From NCBI GenBank assembly GCA_965649825.1, contig OZ287711.1, positions 62,001-126,000 on the forward strand: a DNA stretch of 64,000 nt. Direction: 5' to 3'. Made by a program: the position numbers and the translations under genes. Under the pieces are notes generated by a model that was given only the letters and a program-made list of their open reading frames with translations, was not told the origin of the DNA and did not search any database. Position 1 is the stretch's first letter; each line of letters opens with the position of its first letter. This document shows positions 9,401-21,305 of the stretch, piece by piece. Source of the stretch: Penicillus capitatus. Taxonomy: Eukaryota; Chlorophyta.

Positions 9401-12400
9401 ATGGATGGAGATCTGCATCATCTACGTCGATGGCTTTTTGACGATCTGCGTCCAGGCAGCAGGATGGAATGGTGCGCTGGAGCGACGACAGTGCAACAGA
9501 GGCGAGGGTGTGATTCTGTGGTCACCGGGAGATACGGTTGTCTCTGGACGCAGCTCCGGGGCACCTGTCGTCCGGCGATCTCGCCCACACGCGCTTTCAT
9601 TGGGCGCATTACCTCGCGCCACTTTGTGAACGATGAAATGGAGTTCGACTGTGTAGCGCTGTCGCCACAGCGCACGGCATTTCTCGCGGTGGCAAACAAA
9701 CGCGGAGCTCTTTTCTTCTTGGATTTCGGTGAGCCATTTCACGCCATTGGCTAAGAATTCGGCAGTCTTCTGCACAACAGAGAGGAACAGATACGCACAG
9801 ATTCTGCGACGCGGACGCCGAATCAGCTGTCTGCACTTCTCCCTCTACGAAACGCATTGCCTGTTGATTGCGACATACGACGGGTGCGTTACTCGATACC
9901 ATATCCGAAAACGCCATGTCATCAGGTCCAACTCGCCGTCCGCGCTGCTGATTGGAGCGTCTGTGTGTGCAGCGAAATAAAGGGATTACACAAAACAGCG
10001 ATCCGTCGCCTGGAAACGACGACTCGCAGCGACTTGGCCCTCTCTCTAAGCGCCGAAATGGTGGCTCTCTGGAACGTCAGATCATCTACCGTCCTCTTCA
10101 AAAAGCGCGCTCAGATGCCCGAAGGAAGCTACGTTGGAGCTTGCGCCTTTTTTGAAACGAGCAGTGTCTGGACGCTTGATATTAGAGGACAGATTGTTTC
10201 GTGGAATGCTAAGGAGGGAGAGGCGCAGTGTGCCTATAACATCCATTTGCCCTTAGGAGACGCATTCTCTCAGATGCTTGGACGGATCACAACGGCGCCG
10301 TCCGCTGCTCATGCGTTATACATTGCCAGAACAAAGGACACTGTCCTCGAAGTGCAGCTGGACAAGGGCGAACTCCGCCCACTGTCATCGGATGCTGAGG
10401 AACATGAAGACATCTGCGGCATCGAGCTGTTCAAGAATGACGTTCTGGTTATCTGTCGTCGAAGGGGATGTCTTCTTCTAGATCTCGAACGCGAAGGATC
10501 TGTAGCAGAGGTGGATTTTGCCGTCCACGATGCGCAGCCGTTTGCAGGGAGGTCGATTGCGTTAGGCAAATCGATAATGGCTTGTCTGTCCGACACAGGC
10601 GTCATTCTCCTTTTCGACCTCGCAGCCCTTCCGAACGAGATGCAACTTCAGAAAAGCCTTACGTGTGCTATGACCCGCATGGTCGCGGTGGACCCGTCAC
10701 ATCTCGTTCCACGAGATCGTTGTGCGCAACATGTATCTCGGCCAAACACGGAGCTGAGAAACAGTCTTCTGTTCTACGGCGGTTATCCGTCCAAGTTCAG
10801 GAAGCTTGTCTGGAAGGAACTGCTCCGTCTACCCGTGAGCAGTGCCGCGTTCAGAGAACTGACGTGTAGACCACTGCCCTCGTTCATAGCGCTGAAGCAA
10901 TTGTTTCACGAAGATATCGGCGCGAGAGAAGACAAGCACGAGCGTCGACAGCGCCATGCTTTCGTTCGGCTCATTCAATGGTGTCCGATTCTTGCCGAAG
11001 TCGCCTTCGTCGAAGTCTTTGCGAGGCCGTTCGTCCGTCTGTTCAGCACAGATGAACATCTCGCCTTTGAAGCGATTGCAACGATTCTGGGCAACTGGGG
11101 ATGGCCCTTGCTGTCCTCCTATCCCGATCCGCCGCTGCAGCTGCTCTCGGAAACCGGCGCCCTTCTCAAAATGCACGATCCGCAACTGCATGCAGCTTTG
11201 GAATCTGCTCGATGTCTTCGGCGCGCGCTATGGCGGCTCATGAGTACTGGACTGTCGACGATTCTCTTCCCTTCGGACTGGCTGCTCGCATGGGATCACA
11301 TCCTGACAAACACCTTTGCATTCTATGTGTTCATGGTCGTGTCCATTGCCAAGAGTCAGCGGCAGAGACTGATGGCGGCGGCGAGAGACGGATGCATCGA
11401 AGAAGCACTAGCCACGCACCAGTCCGTTGACATTCTCCGCGTCATCCGCGATACATACGTTTTCGCCTCGACCACGCCAGAAATGCACATTCCAAGATCT
11501 GCCGCCTTTCGCCCTCTGCATCCAGCAGGCGTCGTTTACCCTTCTCTTTTTCCTCGAGATCTTCATCCGGACGGCGGACGCCTGTCCACCAAAAGTACGT
11601 CATCGCTTGTGACGACGAACGTTGTGTATCTTCGTTGTAGGTAAGAGACAGGAGCAATTGTCTTTGGATAAGATCCGGAAAGATGAAGAGGCGCTTCAGC
11701 GACAGCAATGCATCTTGAAAGAACTGGAGGAACAAGGGCTTGAATTGGAGCGGCACGTTGATGAGCAATACCACTCTCTCCACCAGACTCCGGCGACAGA
11801 CACGGTACCCGTCTTTTGGCAAAGATCTAATGACATTGTCGATGAATTTTAGCCAGAGATGAAGGGAAGAAACGTCGAAGCGCTGAGGTCGATGGTTGCA
11901 TCCAGAGAGGCAGACATAAAGGAACTGAAAAACAGTATACGCGAAGAGAAGCTCAAACATCTTCGGCAGATTAGCTCCCTCTTGGATCTTCGAGAGCAGA
12001 ATGAGCACCGACGAGCGCAAGAGAAGCAGTCGTTGCAATGTCAAAATGGTGCTGAGGAGATCAAGGTGCCACAGCTTCATTTTTAGAATTTCTTTACAGA
12101 AACGTCTTCCCTTTCGAATGTGTGCACAGGCGAAAGAAGAGCGCTACAAAACGCTGCTAATAGATGAGAGAATACGGCAGTTAGCGAGCGACCTTGAAGC
12201 TCGTTTGTTACAACAGGATCCAGCAAACAGCAAGCCAACCCCGCTGCTAAATCCAAAACCTGAGCACTCGCCTCCTTCGATCGTAGACGCCTCGTGCTGT
12301 ACAGATGCGTGTTCGACGGGAGATACTGACTGGCATCGATTCAGGGCCCATTTTCAGAAGTACGTACCGCACAAGGATTGTGGGGTTGCAGATGTATTGG

Positions 12401-12842
12401 CTTTTGATCGCGCAGGCCAGAACATCCAGTCGCTGACTGGAAGTCCTCCACAACCGATCCTTCCGGCGATGCCGCGTTTAATGACCAGACATGTTCTGCT
12501 CCACGAGTGAACAAAGAAACGAAAACGGAGAAGTCAGTTGGTCGGCAAGCGGACTTCTGCCAATCAATCGCCAAAAAAGAAGACGTCATGCGTGGAAACG
12601 ATGATAGCTTTCAGCCGCCGACGGCGTCGACTAGGTCTTCCTCGCTGAAGTTTGCTGGTTCTATGCTGTCTTCCAATGTCGAAGACGAAATCAAAGATCT
12701 TCGAGAGCGGATCCTTTGTCTACAATCGGTTTCGGCGACAACAGCTGAATCGCCACGAAGCTCGTCATCTGTGGACTCTTTCCAAAACCTAGATGCACTG
12801 CGCCGGCGCATTATGGAGAAGAGCGAACTGTCTGAAGAGTAA
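9401..12842 (+). CDS. TBC1D31: TBC1D31 (WDR67) homologue: WD repeats, TBC domain, coiled coil
   Basis: Exons 9401-9728, 9781-9925, 9973-11594, 11641-11804, 11853-12065, 12130-12359, 12416-12842; 1042 aa. The N-terminal half is a degenerate WD40 propeller (for example THCLLIATYDGCVTRYH, then LALSLSAEMVALWNV). The centre is a TBC domain of the TBC1D31 type: FYGGYPSKFRKLVWKELLRL, RPFVRLFSTDEHLAFEAIAT, and SYPDPPLQLLSETGALLKMH match the human protein block by block. The C-terminal third is coiled coil (KIRKDEEALQRQQCILKELE and similar). In animals TBC1D31 is a centriolar-satellite/basal-body protein linked to cilia; a Rab-GAP activity is not established. The last exon's stop overlaps a strong donor (gtaagt at 12839), so a short extra exon ending STDAF near 12913 is possible. 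Confidence 0.9.
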
Positions 12843-13427
12843 GTGCAGTCTGCAAGAGCTGCAGCCCAGAGAGCAAGATTCAACGCGTGCGAGCAGATCT
12901 ACTGATGCCTTTTAACCAACAAAAGATCTCGAATTCTTTGGAGTTCGTTTCTTATTTGGAAGAATCTGTCCATCAGTGGACTCTCAGTTGCAGTGGCTTC
13001 ATTTGTCGGACTTCTGCTTTTCCCAGACTCGGACGATATACGCTGCTGTCTTCAACTGTCATCAGATCTACTTATTGTGAACCTTGTTGTTCATGCATAG
13101 GAAGAACGTTGGCAAGAGCTTGCTCTTCTTCTCCAAGGGTTCCCATGCATAATGCCATTCGCTAGATTTTTCCTTGTCACGTCTTTCTTTTCCATCCAAT
13201 GGAAGTCCCTTTTTGTCCAAGTCCCTTTTTTCAAGATAAGAACTGGAGATGATGATAAGAACGGCTCTGAATACTCTTCGAGATGAGTGCAGGAAGGTTC
13301 GCCAAAATCAAATCACGTATGGAATATGAAGGCAACAGAAGTGCACAACGATTAGATGGCTTTTACATCTCCCTTTGCACAATGTATATCGGGAGAGGGA
13401 CCAATACAAGCTATCAGTGTAAAGAGA
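12843..13427. other. Intergenic; possible tiny last exon of TBC1D31
   Basis: The first 70 bp may hold an alternative terminal exon of the upstream gene (acceptor gcgagcag near 12899). Nothing is recognised in the remainder before the LINE relic. Confidence 0.35.
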
Positions 13428-14096
13428 CTATCCCCACATTCTGCCTTTAGTCTTCCAGTACATGGCAATTTGTTCAACAAATTCAGACAAGAGTTCAGGG
13501 TGTGTGAACACCAAAGCGATCGAAAGCGGTTGTTCTATTAAGTTCAGTTGTTGGCGGGCTCGCGAAAAGATCGGACATTCCAGCAGCAGATGATCTCTGT
13601 CTTCCATAGGTGCTCCGCATAGGCAGATTTGGTCCGGAACTCGTTCACCAAAGCGGTGTAGGTACTCCTTTGATGGGAAGTGATTCGCGGCGAACTGGTT
13701 TAGACGAGAGGCTTCAGATCGATTCAAATTCCTTCCAGGGAACTGTCCACGCCGGAAGCTCGAAAACCACTGCGTCAGGTGCTGGCTCTGATCCCGCTGA
13801 CAGATATCTGCGTGAGCTAATTTATCCAAAAAGCTCGAGATTGAGCATCGAGTCCAGCGTAGGTCCGGTGGAATTTCTTGCTGCAGACGCCTAGCCGGTC
13901 GTGAGCCACTGTTCCTGGCTTCAAGTTTTGCTGCTTGTATTAGGCTCCGACCTGGGGCCCAACTTTCTGTCGCCCAGAAGAAGCTGTTGCCAGCTAGCGT
14001 CCAAGTATATAAGCGTTCTTGAATGCCCACCGCAACAGAAGTGCACAGGAAAGTCGACAACAGAATACAGAACGCCAAGTAATTTCGATGGGGCAA
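13428..14096 (-). mobile_element. LINE (non-LTR retrotransposon) ORF2 C-terminal relic
   Basis: The minus-strand frame encodes RLNQFAANHFPSKEYLHRFG followed by CLCGAPMEDRDHLLLECPIF. This is the typical Cys-Cys-His-Cys knuckle and tail that follows the RNase H region in non-LTR retrotransposon ORF2 proteins. No reverse-transcriptase core is present and no ATG begins the frame. It is a truncated relic facing away from the second LINE fragment at 14750. A related tail lies at 48662-49111. Confidence 0.75.
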
Positions 14097-14749
14097 ACAA
14101 ATAGCCCAAAGACAGTTAAATACTGATAAATTTAGAAAGTCGCTTAAAAGGATCGTGCTGTTTTCACAACCTCATTTTATAAATCCATTCCGCATGACTC
14201 GTGATGACGTTTTACGGCGTGTCATGCTGGTAGCTTGTTGTAATCTTCCCTTCCCCACGACAATACCCACCTGGTGTTGCAGTGTGGACTAGGAAGTCTT
14301 CCAGACTTCAAGCAAAACTTTTCCACGACCTTTAAGTATCTAGAGGAGTCAAGTGATCCGTCAAATGGTGGCTGGTGGGTCTTTGTCTGATGTTTCTCTG
14401 AGCCTCGCCGTTTAGGTACTGCGATATTCACTACTTAATCCAAGATCTGTCGGGGGGAGCCCTTTCGGTTCGAGATTGCCCTCTTCTGTGATTGTCGTCG
14501 CGCGTCTACATTCTGCCAGATCAACGGGACCTTATATCAGGCGGAAACGACCAGGGTCGGAGTGCTAGATCGCTAGGCAGGGGAACTTCATGCCGCCCTA
14601 GGGGCATCTTCATTTTCTCGCTTTTGTCTAGGTGTGTTTGGGTCGGTTCTTTTCTTTTGCTCCGCTGACTGTTCGGAGTTCACACAAAGGGAAAGCGTGC
14701 GCGCCTATGTCAAAATGGCGCGCTTCTGAGGGGACACTGATGGGACGTC
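14097..14749. other. Between two LINE fragments, nothing recognised
   Basis: No gene-like frame or terminal repeat was seen. The two flanking retroelement fragments point outwards, so this may be an insertion scar or unrelated intergenic DNA. Confidence 0.35.
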
Positions 14750-15460
14750 GTTGTAATGAGTGGCATTTCTGTCACTTGATGGTTCTCGCGCCTTTGGCCC
14801 TTCGAAGGTCTCATCCAAGAGGCCACGAGGCCACACGTGCCTCTCTCAGGAGCAAGCAAGCTCAGAAAACACTGGCGGAACATCGAGCTCGAATAGCTAC
14901 ATAGAACTCTCACAAGAGCACTCCGCCGCCGAGAACGACACCAACGCAGATTTGGATGGACCCCGATGGACCCCCACTCTCATTGAAGACTCAGTGAGTA
15001 AGGCAAAAGACCAGCACAAGTATGTAATCCGGAAGTGCAAGCGCGTTGCCTGGAGGGAATTTTTGGCAACGAATTCCGACACTCAGTCAGACATGTGGAA
15101 GACTGTCCGTAGAATGACCAGGTCACAGAGCCGCCCAGCGCTAGACTTTGTGCAAGACGAGCATGGAGCACTTATTCAAGATCCCGCGGACATAGCGGCG
15201 GCCTGCACACCAAGATCTTCCCGCCACTGACGATCAGGCCTTAAGATAGCGCCGCTAGAGCAGAGGAGATCCCCCTCTGCGGACAACCAGAAGGCATACC
15301 CTCAGTCTCGGAACTAGAAGCCAAGAAAGCCTTCAGCAACGGACGCTCCATGGCGGCACCAAGGAAGAAATTGGTATTGAAATGGCCCTAGGTTTTGGGC
15401 GAATGTATTCTTGATCAGTAGACTTGGACCTCTCCGCTGATGTTTAACCTAAAAAAGGAT
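14750..15460 (+). mobile_element. LINE ORF2 fragment upstream of reverse transcriptase
   Basis: A plus-strand frame reads DSVSKAKDQHKYVIRKCKRV, AWREFLATNSDTQSDMWKTV, ALDFVQDEHGALIQDPADIA and then, after a frame change, PSVSELEAKKAFSNGRSMAAP. This order (W..F..D.W..., '.G.li.dp.dIA', 'sEle.a...g..ApG') is the linker between the endonuclease and reverse transcriptase of LINE ORF2. The reverse-transcriptase fingers and palm are missing and the frame is broken, so it is a dead fragment. Confidence 0.65.
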
Positions 15461-16648
15461 GTAAGCAGCGCCAACTTCTCTCGCGCCTTTGGCCGCGTCG
15501 AGATGAATAGGCATGAGTCGTGGCGACTAGGAGTGAGTTTCTGTGAAGTACTCATTGAAGTGCTTTAGAAGATTCTAGAATCTAATTGGGAACTTTAATG
15601 AAAACTTCACGGACTTTCCCTGTCGTCACATCAGGGACTGAGTATTTAAACGAAGGTCGGACACATAAAACATCTTTCGCTTAACATCCAAGTTTACACT
15701 TGTGTCTGTGAATCGCATACGTCTGTCTGTCAAAACATTTGCTGTCTATCGTCGTTGTAACAAGCTGTCTCTTTGCTGCAGACGTGGTGTGGCCACCGAT
15801 ATCCTTGCCCATCCTCACCTTGCCTCGAAACTTCCACTGCCCTTGTGAGATGAGCCAACCCGGAGACAATTCAGGCATCTAGTCTCCTCGTCCACGTCTT
15901 CCTTGCCGTCGCAGTGAGAGAGCGATACTCGTCGACGCCGAGGACATCATAAGGGACGTGGAGGGTCCGGCTGCCGAAGGGAGTTCTTCGCAATTACCTT
16001 GTCGGAAAAATTGCTCGTGGAACGTCGTCATCCATAAAATGATGCGATCATAACACATAAAACGACGCACCTGTGCTACTGTCACCATGTCTGATCAAAT
16101 TTCATCGTACTCTGCCCTCAAGGGGCTTGGATCAGACAACGACACTTTCAGTCCGAACAGAAGATGAGGTTATGAGCGACGGATTTGCGAATGCAGTTTG
16201 TAAGTCGATGTATTCAATTCTCAACGTCAGAACACAGGTTTTTGTTTTTGGATGTCGCGATTTATGGAGAATAGGAATGGTCGCTTTCCGAAAGAGGTAG
16301 TACTGTGATGTATGCCGCCACAGCATTCTCTCGCGATTGTTATGTCATCTAACAGATCTTCACCCATTGGCGACAATAAGTATACAAAGTCAATCAAACA
16401 GGAGAAAAACTCGCGTTATTGGGGTGCAGATACTAATCGTCTAATGCGCAAAGACCAGCGGCCTCAGAATAAAGAGCAACAAAAGCCACACATCTAGATG
16501 GACAAAATCTATACCCAGCTGGGTCACGAAGGCGATACAAAATCAAATGAATCTCGATTAGAACTCTGAGCAAATCTGCAGCAGATCAGATAAAACTTGT
16601 ACGAAATTCTTTCATCTTCGATCACGAAAGGATGCCAGAGCGCTGTAT
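15461..16648. other. Intergenic, nothing recognised
   Basis: About 1.2 kb without a supported gene. Several short frames exist on both strands, but none shows family resemblance or a splice-supported chain. Confidence 0.4.
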
Positions 16649-17278
16649 TCACTCTGGGCCCAAATACTCAACCTCGAATCTGGACACGACGTCGGTGAGA
16701 ATGTTGGTGTTGATGGAGCCCATGAAAGGTCCAGAAAGTCTGTTGTTGCGAAGGGTCAGGACCATGACGTCATTAAACGGAAGAACCGTGAAGGAGTACA
16801 GCGACATGGAAATAGAACATGTCTTCGGGTCTCTGACCAGCAGGATGTCAGCGAGCGGAATATCCGGCGGGAGAATTTCGGGGTTAGGAAAGAACTCTGT
16901 CACGGATATGTTTGCCTTTCCTGCCGAAACGACGATGTCAGAACAGGCAGACGACGGTCGATGTGGACCTGTGTAGATGTTCGGAATCTGTTCGGTGAGG
17001 ACGATGTCTTGTATAGTCCGCGGCAAGAGAGTCGTGTTGCCAAGATTCGTTTGTGCGAAGGATACTGCCCTCCATCTTCCTTGCGGCAGCTCTTCGCAAC
17101 CGAAGAAGTGCTGCCAGGAGAAGCGACGAGCGTCGGCTGTAGTCGCGGACAGTGTAAGTAAAGCAGCCGCGACGAAAAGGACTACAGAACGGCATCGTCG
17201 ATTTCTGCCTGTCCAGGAAACGAAACTGTTTTTACCGCTCCAAACGCCTCCGGTGCTGCTTTTGTTCGGTGACATCAT
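16649..17278 (-). CDS. Secreted two-Cys family, member 1
   Basis: Exons 17278-17236, 17181-16969, 16920-16649, with two phase-1 introns of 54 and 48 nt; 175 aa. I do not recognise the family, but four intact copies occur in this window. The start (MMSPNKSSTGGVWS + VLFVAAALLTLSATTADA) forms a signal peptide only when the first intron is removed. The mature part has the family motif C-x3-P-x-G-x-W (CEELPQGRW), a second conserved Cys (DPKTCSISMSLYSF) and LSGPFMGS near the end, finishing SRFEVEYLGPE. The two Cys probably form a disulfide in a small beta-rich extracellular domain (inference). The second intron is a multiple of three and stop-free, so it can be mistaken for coding. Its closest relative is the decayed copy at 36832-37260. 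Confidence 0.75.
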   Translation of the reverse strand: MMSPNKSSTGGVWSGKNSFVSWTGRNRRCRSVVLFVAAALLTLSATTADARRFSWQHFFGCEELPQGRWRAVSFAQTNLGNTTLLPRTIQDIVLTEQIPNIYTGPHRPSSACSDIVVSAGKANISVTEFFPNPEILPPDIPLADILLVRDPKTCSISMSLYSFTVLPFNDVMVLTLRNNRLSGPFMGSINTNILTDVVSRFEVEYLGPE

Positions 17279-18012
17279 CAAACGCAGTGCTGGAAAAGGC
17301 GTGTCTCTTAAAGGCGTATCTCCAAACGTCTCGGCAACAACTGGCAACTGAAGTAAAAGTATGGATGCTTCCGTAGCGGACTGTCTTAACCTCCGTTTTG
17401 AAGCAGTGGTTTTCTGTCTACGTGCCTTGACCGTCACTCACTGCAGAAACGGGCACCGTCCAGTAAAGGCCCGTCGGATGACCCAACGGATCTTTTTTTT
17501 GTCGACGAACGGTTTTCTTTCTTCATCACTGACTGGGGTTCCGTCCTCTCGTACGAGATCGATTGGCTGCAAGACGGAGAGATAACGGTTGATAACATAT
17601 GGCCGTCAAACATCTCTTACTGAGAATGCGATAGAATCGCAACCTGTGTAGCGAAAAAGTGGGATGAATACCCGGAAGACGTTTGGAGGATGGCGCACTG
17701 CTTCTTAGCGATGTTTTTCTGATCTTCTTTCGTCCGTCGGGCGACGATACGCTTGTAGCTCAGACACGAATTCGGTCAGCTTCTGCGTCCAAAGCATCTA
17801 AACACTCAATTGCTAAACGTACAAAGTAACCCCTTCGTCCGAATGTCAAAACGTCCCATCGTTTTCGTACAGAGCGATTCTCATAACAAGATCGCTGTCG
17901 CCATGGTCTTCTGCCGTTAAATCTCAGCCGAAAAATACACATCTCTATTCAGCCCCGAACGCGAGAAGGGAATGAGGAAAGGGTTCTTTCGATCCGATGT
18001 ATAAGTATGTGT
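17279..18012. other. Intergenic, nothing recognised
   Basis: 734 bp between the 5' end of the secreted-family gene and the 3' end of PWP1. It should contain the promoter of the former; no distinct element was identified. Confidence 0.4.
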
Positions 18013-19852
18013 TTACTGGGCCTTGTAAATCCGAGGGATGCTGACGGGATCTGGAAAATATTGGGTAATATTCGCAGAGGCACGCAGATCCCACATCTGC
18101 ATATGTCCACTATCACCTGCTCCAATGACAAGATGGCCAGCATACCTAACAGCCACGCACTCTCCTGATCCAGCCATCTATCAATAACAGTCTCATACTT
18201 GCAGAATCCACCAGCCAAGATTTCTCCAACGCTCAACGTTCTTTTCTCCACCAACTGAGGTGGCATTGCATCGTTCGTGTTGTGCCACACCTTCAACTGC
18301 GAAACAGACGACATCGCTGGTGGACCTCTCTCTGCACACGAGGCAGTACTTTTCCATCTTCGGATCCTGTCGCAAAGAGAGAGGACTGCAATGGACAGAC
18401 ACTCAGCACCGTTGCACTCTCTTTGTGCGCCGCCATTCTGAAGAGTGGATCCGATTTTGATCCTTTTCTGGCGTCGAACATCTGAACCGTCCCATCTTCA
18501 TCGCTGACCATATAGCACGTTGGCTGCTGTGTCCACCAGGTCACACATTCGCAGTCTGCATCGAGCTTCCATTTCAAAACCTCGCCATCCGGCTTGCGAA
18601 CATCTGTCTGCCACGAAGAGAAATTGCCGTCAGTGCAGGGAGTAACATTTTGATCGAGAGACCACGACACTCTTCTTGTCGTGTCCACCACTGATCAGAA
18701 TCGGCGGATCTTTTGGATTCCACTCGATGCTTTGCACCGTCGATCTGTGCAGCTTCATCTCAGATGTCATACTCCCTATAGACACAATCTCGACACACCC
18801 ACTGCCAGAGGTGCTTGCCTGTCGCGAGATCCCACACACGAAGGCGTTTGTCGTCGCCTCCACTTGCCATGACGTTCCGAACCTGTTCGTTCACCGACAG
18901 CGACATCGTCGACGTGCGACCCTTCTGATACAGAAGCACATGTCATGCATTGCTCAAACGCTCTCTAAATCTATCCCCTCACTTTGGAATCGATGTGCAA
19001 AGTGGCAACCGGCGAAATGGGATCGAGCACATCCAGATCGTAGACCTCGATATCGCTCATCATGCTGCCGACCGCCACCAGATGACGCGATTCAGAACCT
19101 AATCATCCTCCAAATGAACCATCCCATACTGAACAGACATAGACGGTACTTTTGGGCTGAACATCGAGGTACGCGCAACAGAGGGGATAAGCCGTGAGAG
19201 AAATGTCATGATGCGCAAAGAGATTGCCTTCCCGATGATCATCTGCCTCTTCATACACCCACACCTACGCAGCTCCGTTGCTAGCAGACCTCAGCCATAA
19301 GAGGCGGCACTTCGATGCCGCTCAGTATATCTTCGGCCTTCGTCGCCAACACCACCACATCGCCCTGTTCATACTCCAACACACTGTCTTCATCTGAATC
19401 TTCATCCTCTTCAGACGTCCCGCTCTTGGCTTCGTTTTCTGTCGATGCGTCGACAGGACGGGCCGCCACGATCTGATCGAAGAAAGACGCGTGTGTGCCG
19501 TCGTCTATGGACATGCCGTGTCACGGCAGTGGCGTTTATGAGATGGAGAGCAGCCACCGTCTGAGTCGTAGGCATCGAGGTCCAGTTCTTTCATCGCCTC
19601 TTCGACGTCGGGGTCGTGCGATATCGGCAGCTCCGCCGAGGTCAGGACGCGCTGCGCAGCGGTTTCGGCATTGCGGATCGCTTCATTCCGATCCCCGTCG
19701 ATCTCCATCTCCGCCGTATCTCCATCGTCGCGTCTCCTGCCCGTTCCTTCGAGTCGTCGACGTAGCTGCACCAGATCCTCCTGCGTGACTTCGGCGCGAA
19801 CGGGCCGTCGTTTCAGGACATTCAATGGCACGTAGCCAACGGAAGAAATCAT
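18013..19852 (-). CDS. PWP1: Periodic tryptophan protein 1 (PWP1), WD40 nucleolar protein
   Basis: Nine exons: 19852-19558, 19504-19290, 19264-19150, 19098-18983, 18924-18799, 18758-18663, 18607-18350, 18296-18212, 18164-18013; 485 aa (human about 501). It starts MISSVGYVPLNVLKRRPVRA like PWP1 of other eukaryotes, followed by an acidic segment (SEEDEDSDEDSVLEYEQ) and FAHHDISLTAYPL, which matches human HHDILLSAYPL. WD repeats follow, for example LVAVGSMMSDIEVYDLDVLD, NVMASGGDDKRLRVWDLATG, and ILISGGHDKKS. PWP1 is a nucleolar WD40 protein needed for ribosomal RNA and 60S maturation and for Pol I-linked growth control. The donor at exon 6 (18663) has in-frame alternatives 3-6 nt away. It shares a 52-bp divergent promoter with the next gene. 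Confidence 0.93.
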
Positions 19853-19904
19853 CAAACGTCGCGACTGTCGTACAAGAACGCTCTGCAACAAAGCACTTCG
19901 CAGA
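19853..19904. promoter_or_regulatory. 52-bp shared divergent promoter
   Basis: The ATG of PWP1 (19852, minus) and the ATG of the helical-protein gene (19905, plus) are only 52 bp apart. Both leaders and the core promoter must fit here or overlap the opposite coding region. No TATA box is visible. Co-regulation is inferred. Confidence 0.6.
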
Positions 19905-21086
19905 ATGTTTCGGCGCGGCACTTGGCGACACGGATGGACCCTTCTCGCCGCACTGCGGCAACCAAAATCGACGCCGACTGTTCTCAAAGGCGTCCTGACA
20001 ACGATAGCGCGTCCTGCGCCGCCGGAACGGACGTCCGCGTTGACGACAGGCGTCACGGGACTCGAGCGTTGGGACCCAACCTGCGCACGGGGTATCAGTT
20101 CCAGTGCCATTATCTTTCGATTCATGCAGCGATGGGAAGACGTGGCAGAGACGCTCGATCGACTGGACCGTCGTCGGCTCCTTTCGAGTCGTCACCTCTG
20201 CGCCGCTTTCCGAATTCTCAAAACTTTGCCGCGTCGTCCTTCTGATGCCTTTCTCCAGAAACTCCATGAAATGACACGACAACACGTGCGGCATTTCGAC
20301 GCCGGCGATGTCGCCGAGGTATTTGCAGCGACCGGGCTGCTTGGATGCCACGAGATGTGCCTGTTGGAAGACCTGACGCAGCACGTTCTCAGCAACGCCC
20401 TTCACCTTCATATGTCGCGGCGTGATCTCGTCCATCTCCTCTGCAGCTTACGTCTCGTCGTGCTCACTTTGCCAGAAAGTACCGAGGAGATGTTGTAGGG
20501 CAAGGACAGAGGGCTTTGAGCTTTGCCTCTTATGATGTGCTGAAAGAGGCGCTGGTGACAGAAGTGTTGCGCCCCAGTCGACGAAAGAAATTCACCGAGC
20601 GACAGCTTTACTGGATTCTGTTCTCGTTCGATCGATTCCGACCAGTGGTTCCTTTCGAAGCGGTCGAGAAGATTCTCCAAGAGCTGTCCATGCCGTTGCG
20701 GCAGATGCACCTGTCGGCGACCGATAAGATCCAGATCGCAACGACATTTACCTCACTCCATCAGCAAAGCAAAAATCTCACTCTTTTAGATACACGTTGC
20801 CTCGTGATCGTCGACGTCTTGTGTAGAGAGTGCCGTTGTCGATGCATGGATGACGAAATTGGTGGAGCCAGAGAATTTGAAGCAGTACACGTCCGGCGAT
20901 CTGTATCGACTATTCGACACCATCCTCACGGTTCGTCCAGAGGATCGCCCGACGTTGCTGGCGGCGGTCGCCGAGTTGCGTCGTCCGAGTCGCACAGATC
21001 GATTCTCCCCCGTCACTATTTCGACGATCACAGAAAGTACAGACCACGCATCTCAGACAACGCCACTAAAGCCACCTGCTTTCTGA
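19905..21086 (+). CDS. Helical protein, possibly organellar RNA-binding (FASTK/RAP-like)
   Basis: Exon 1 is 19905-20451 and exon 2 starts at 20499 (47-nt intron, phase 1). A further intron near 20.80-20.88 kb joins the final exon ending at 21086; its exact borders are unclear. The N-terminus (MFRRGTWRHGWTLLAALRQP) is basic and Arg-rich, like a mitochondrial or plastid transit peptide. The body is a run of about 35-residue helical hairpins (for example RRLLSSRHLCAAFRILKTLP, FTERQLYWILFSFDRFRPVV, and LSATDKIQIATTFTSLHQQS). This resembles the FASTK/RAP and OPR solenoids that bind organellar RNA, but I cannot see a RAP domain. Family assignment is weak; that it is a real multi-exon gene is well supported. 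Confidence 0.55.
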
Positions 21087-21305
21087 CCAGAACTCATTTC
21101 CCACGGGTACTTAGACGACGACACCGTTCCATCTTTCTGGCGATACGGTCACATCGCTGGAGGGGAGGATACGAACGACCGGAAGAAACCGTCCCTTTTC
21201 TCACAGGTGAATACGACGCTCCATGGGTAGAGGTGCGTTTGAGTGTGAATACATCGTTTCTTACAAGAACCGTAGGAAGTGCGTGTCCTCCGGGCAACAT
21301 CATGT

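Noticed and set aside
19683-20435. Long minus-strand open frame spanning the start of two genes
   Set aside because: It runs across the PWP1 start and the divergent helical-protein gene in another frame, with no motifs; the exon chains of the two genes explain the sequence.
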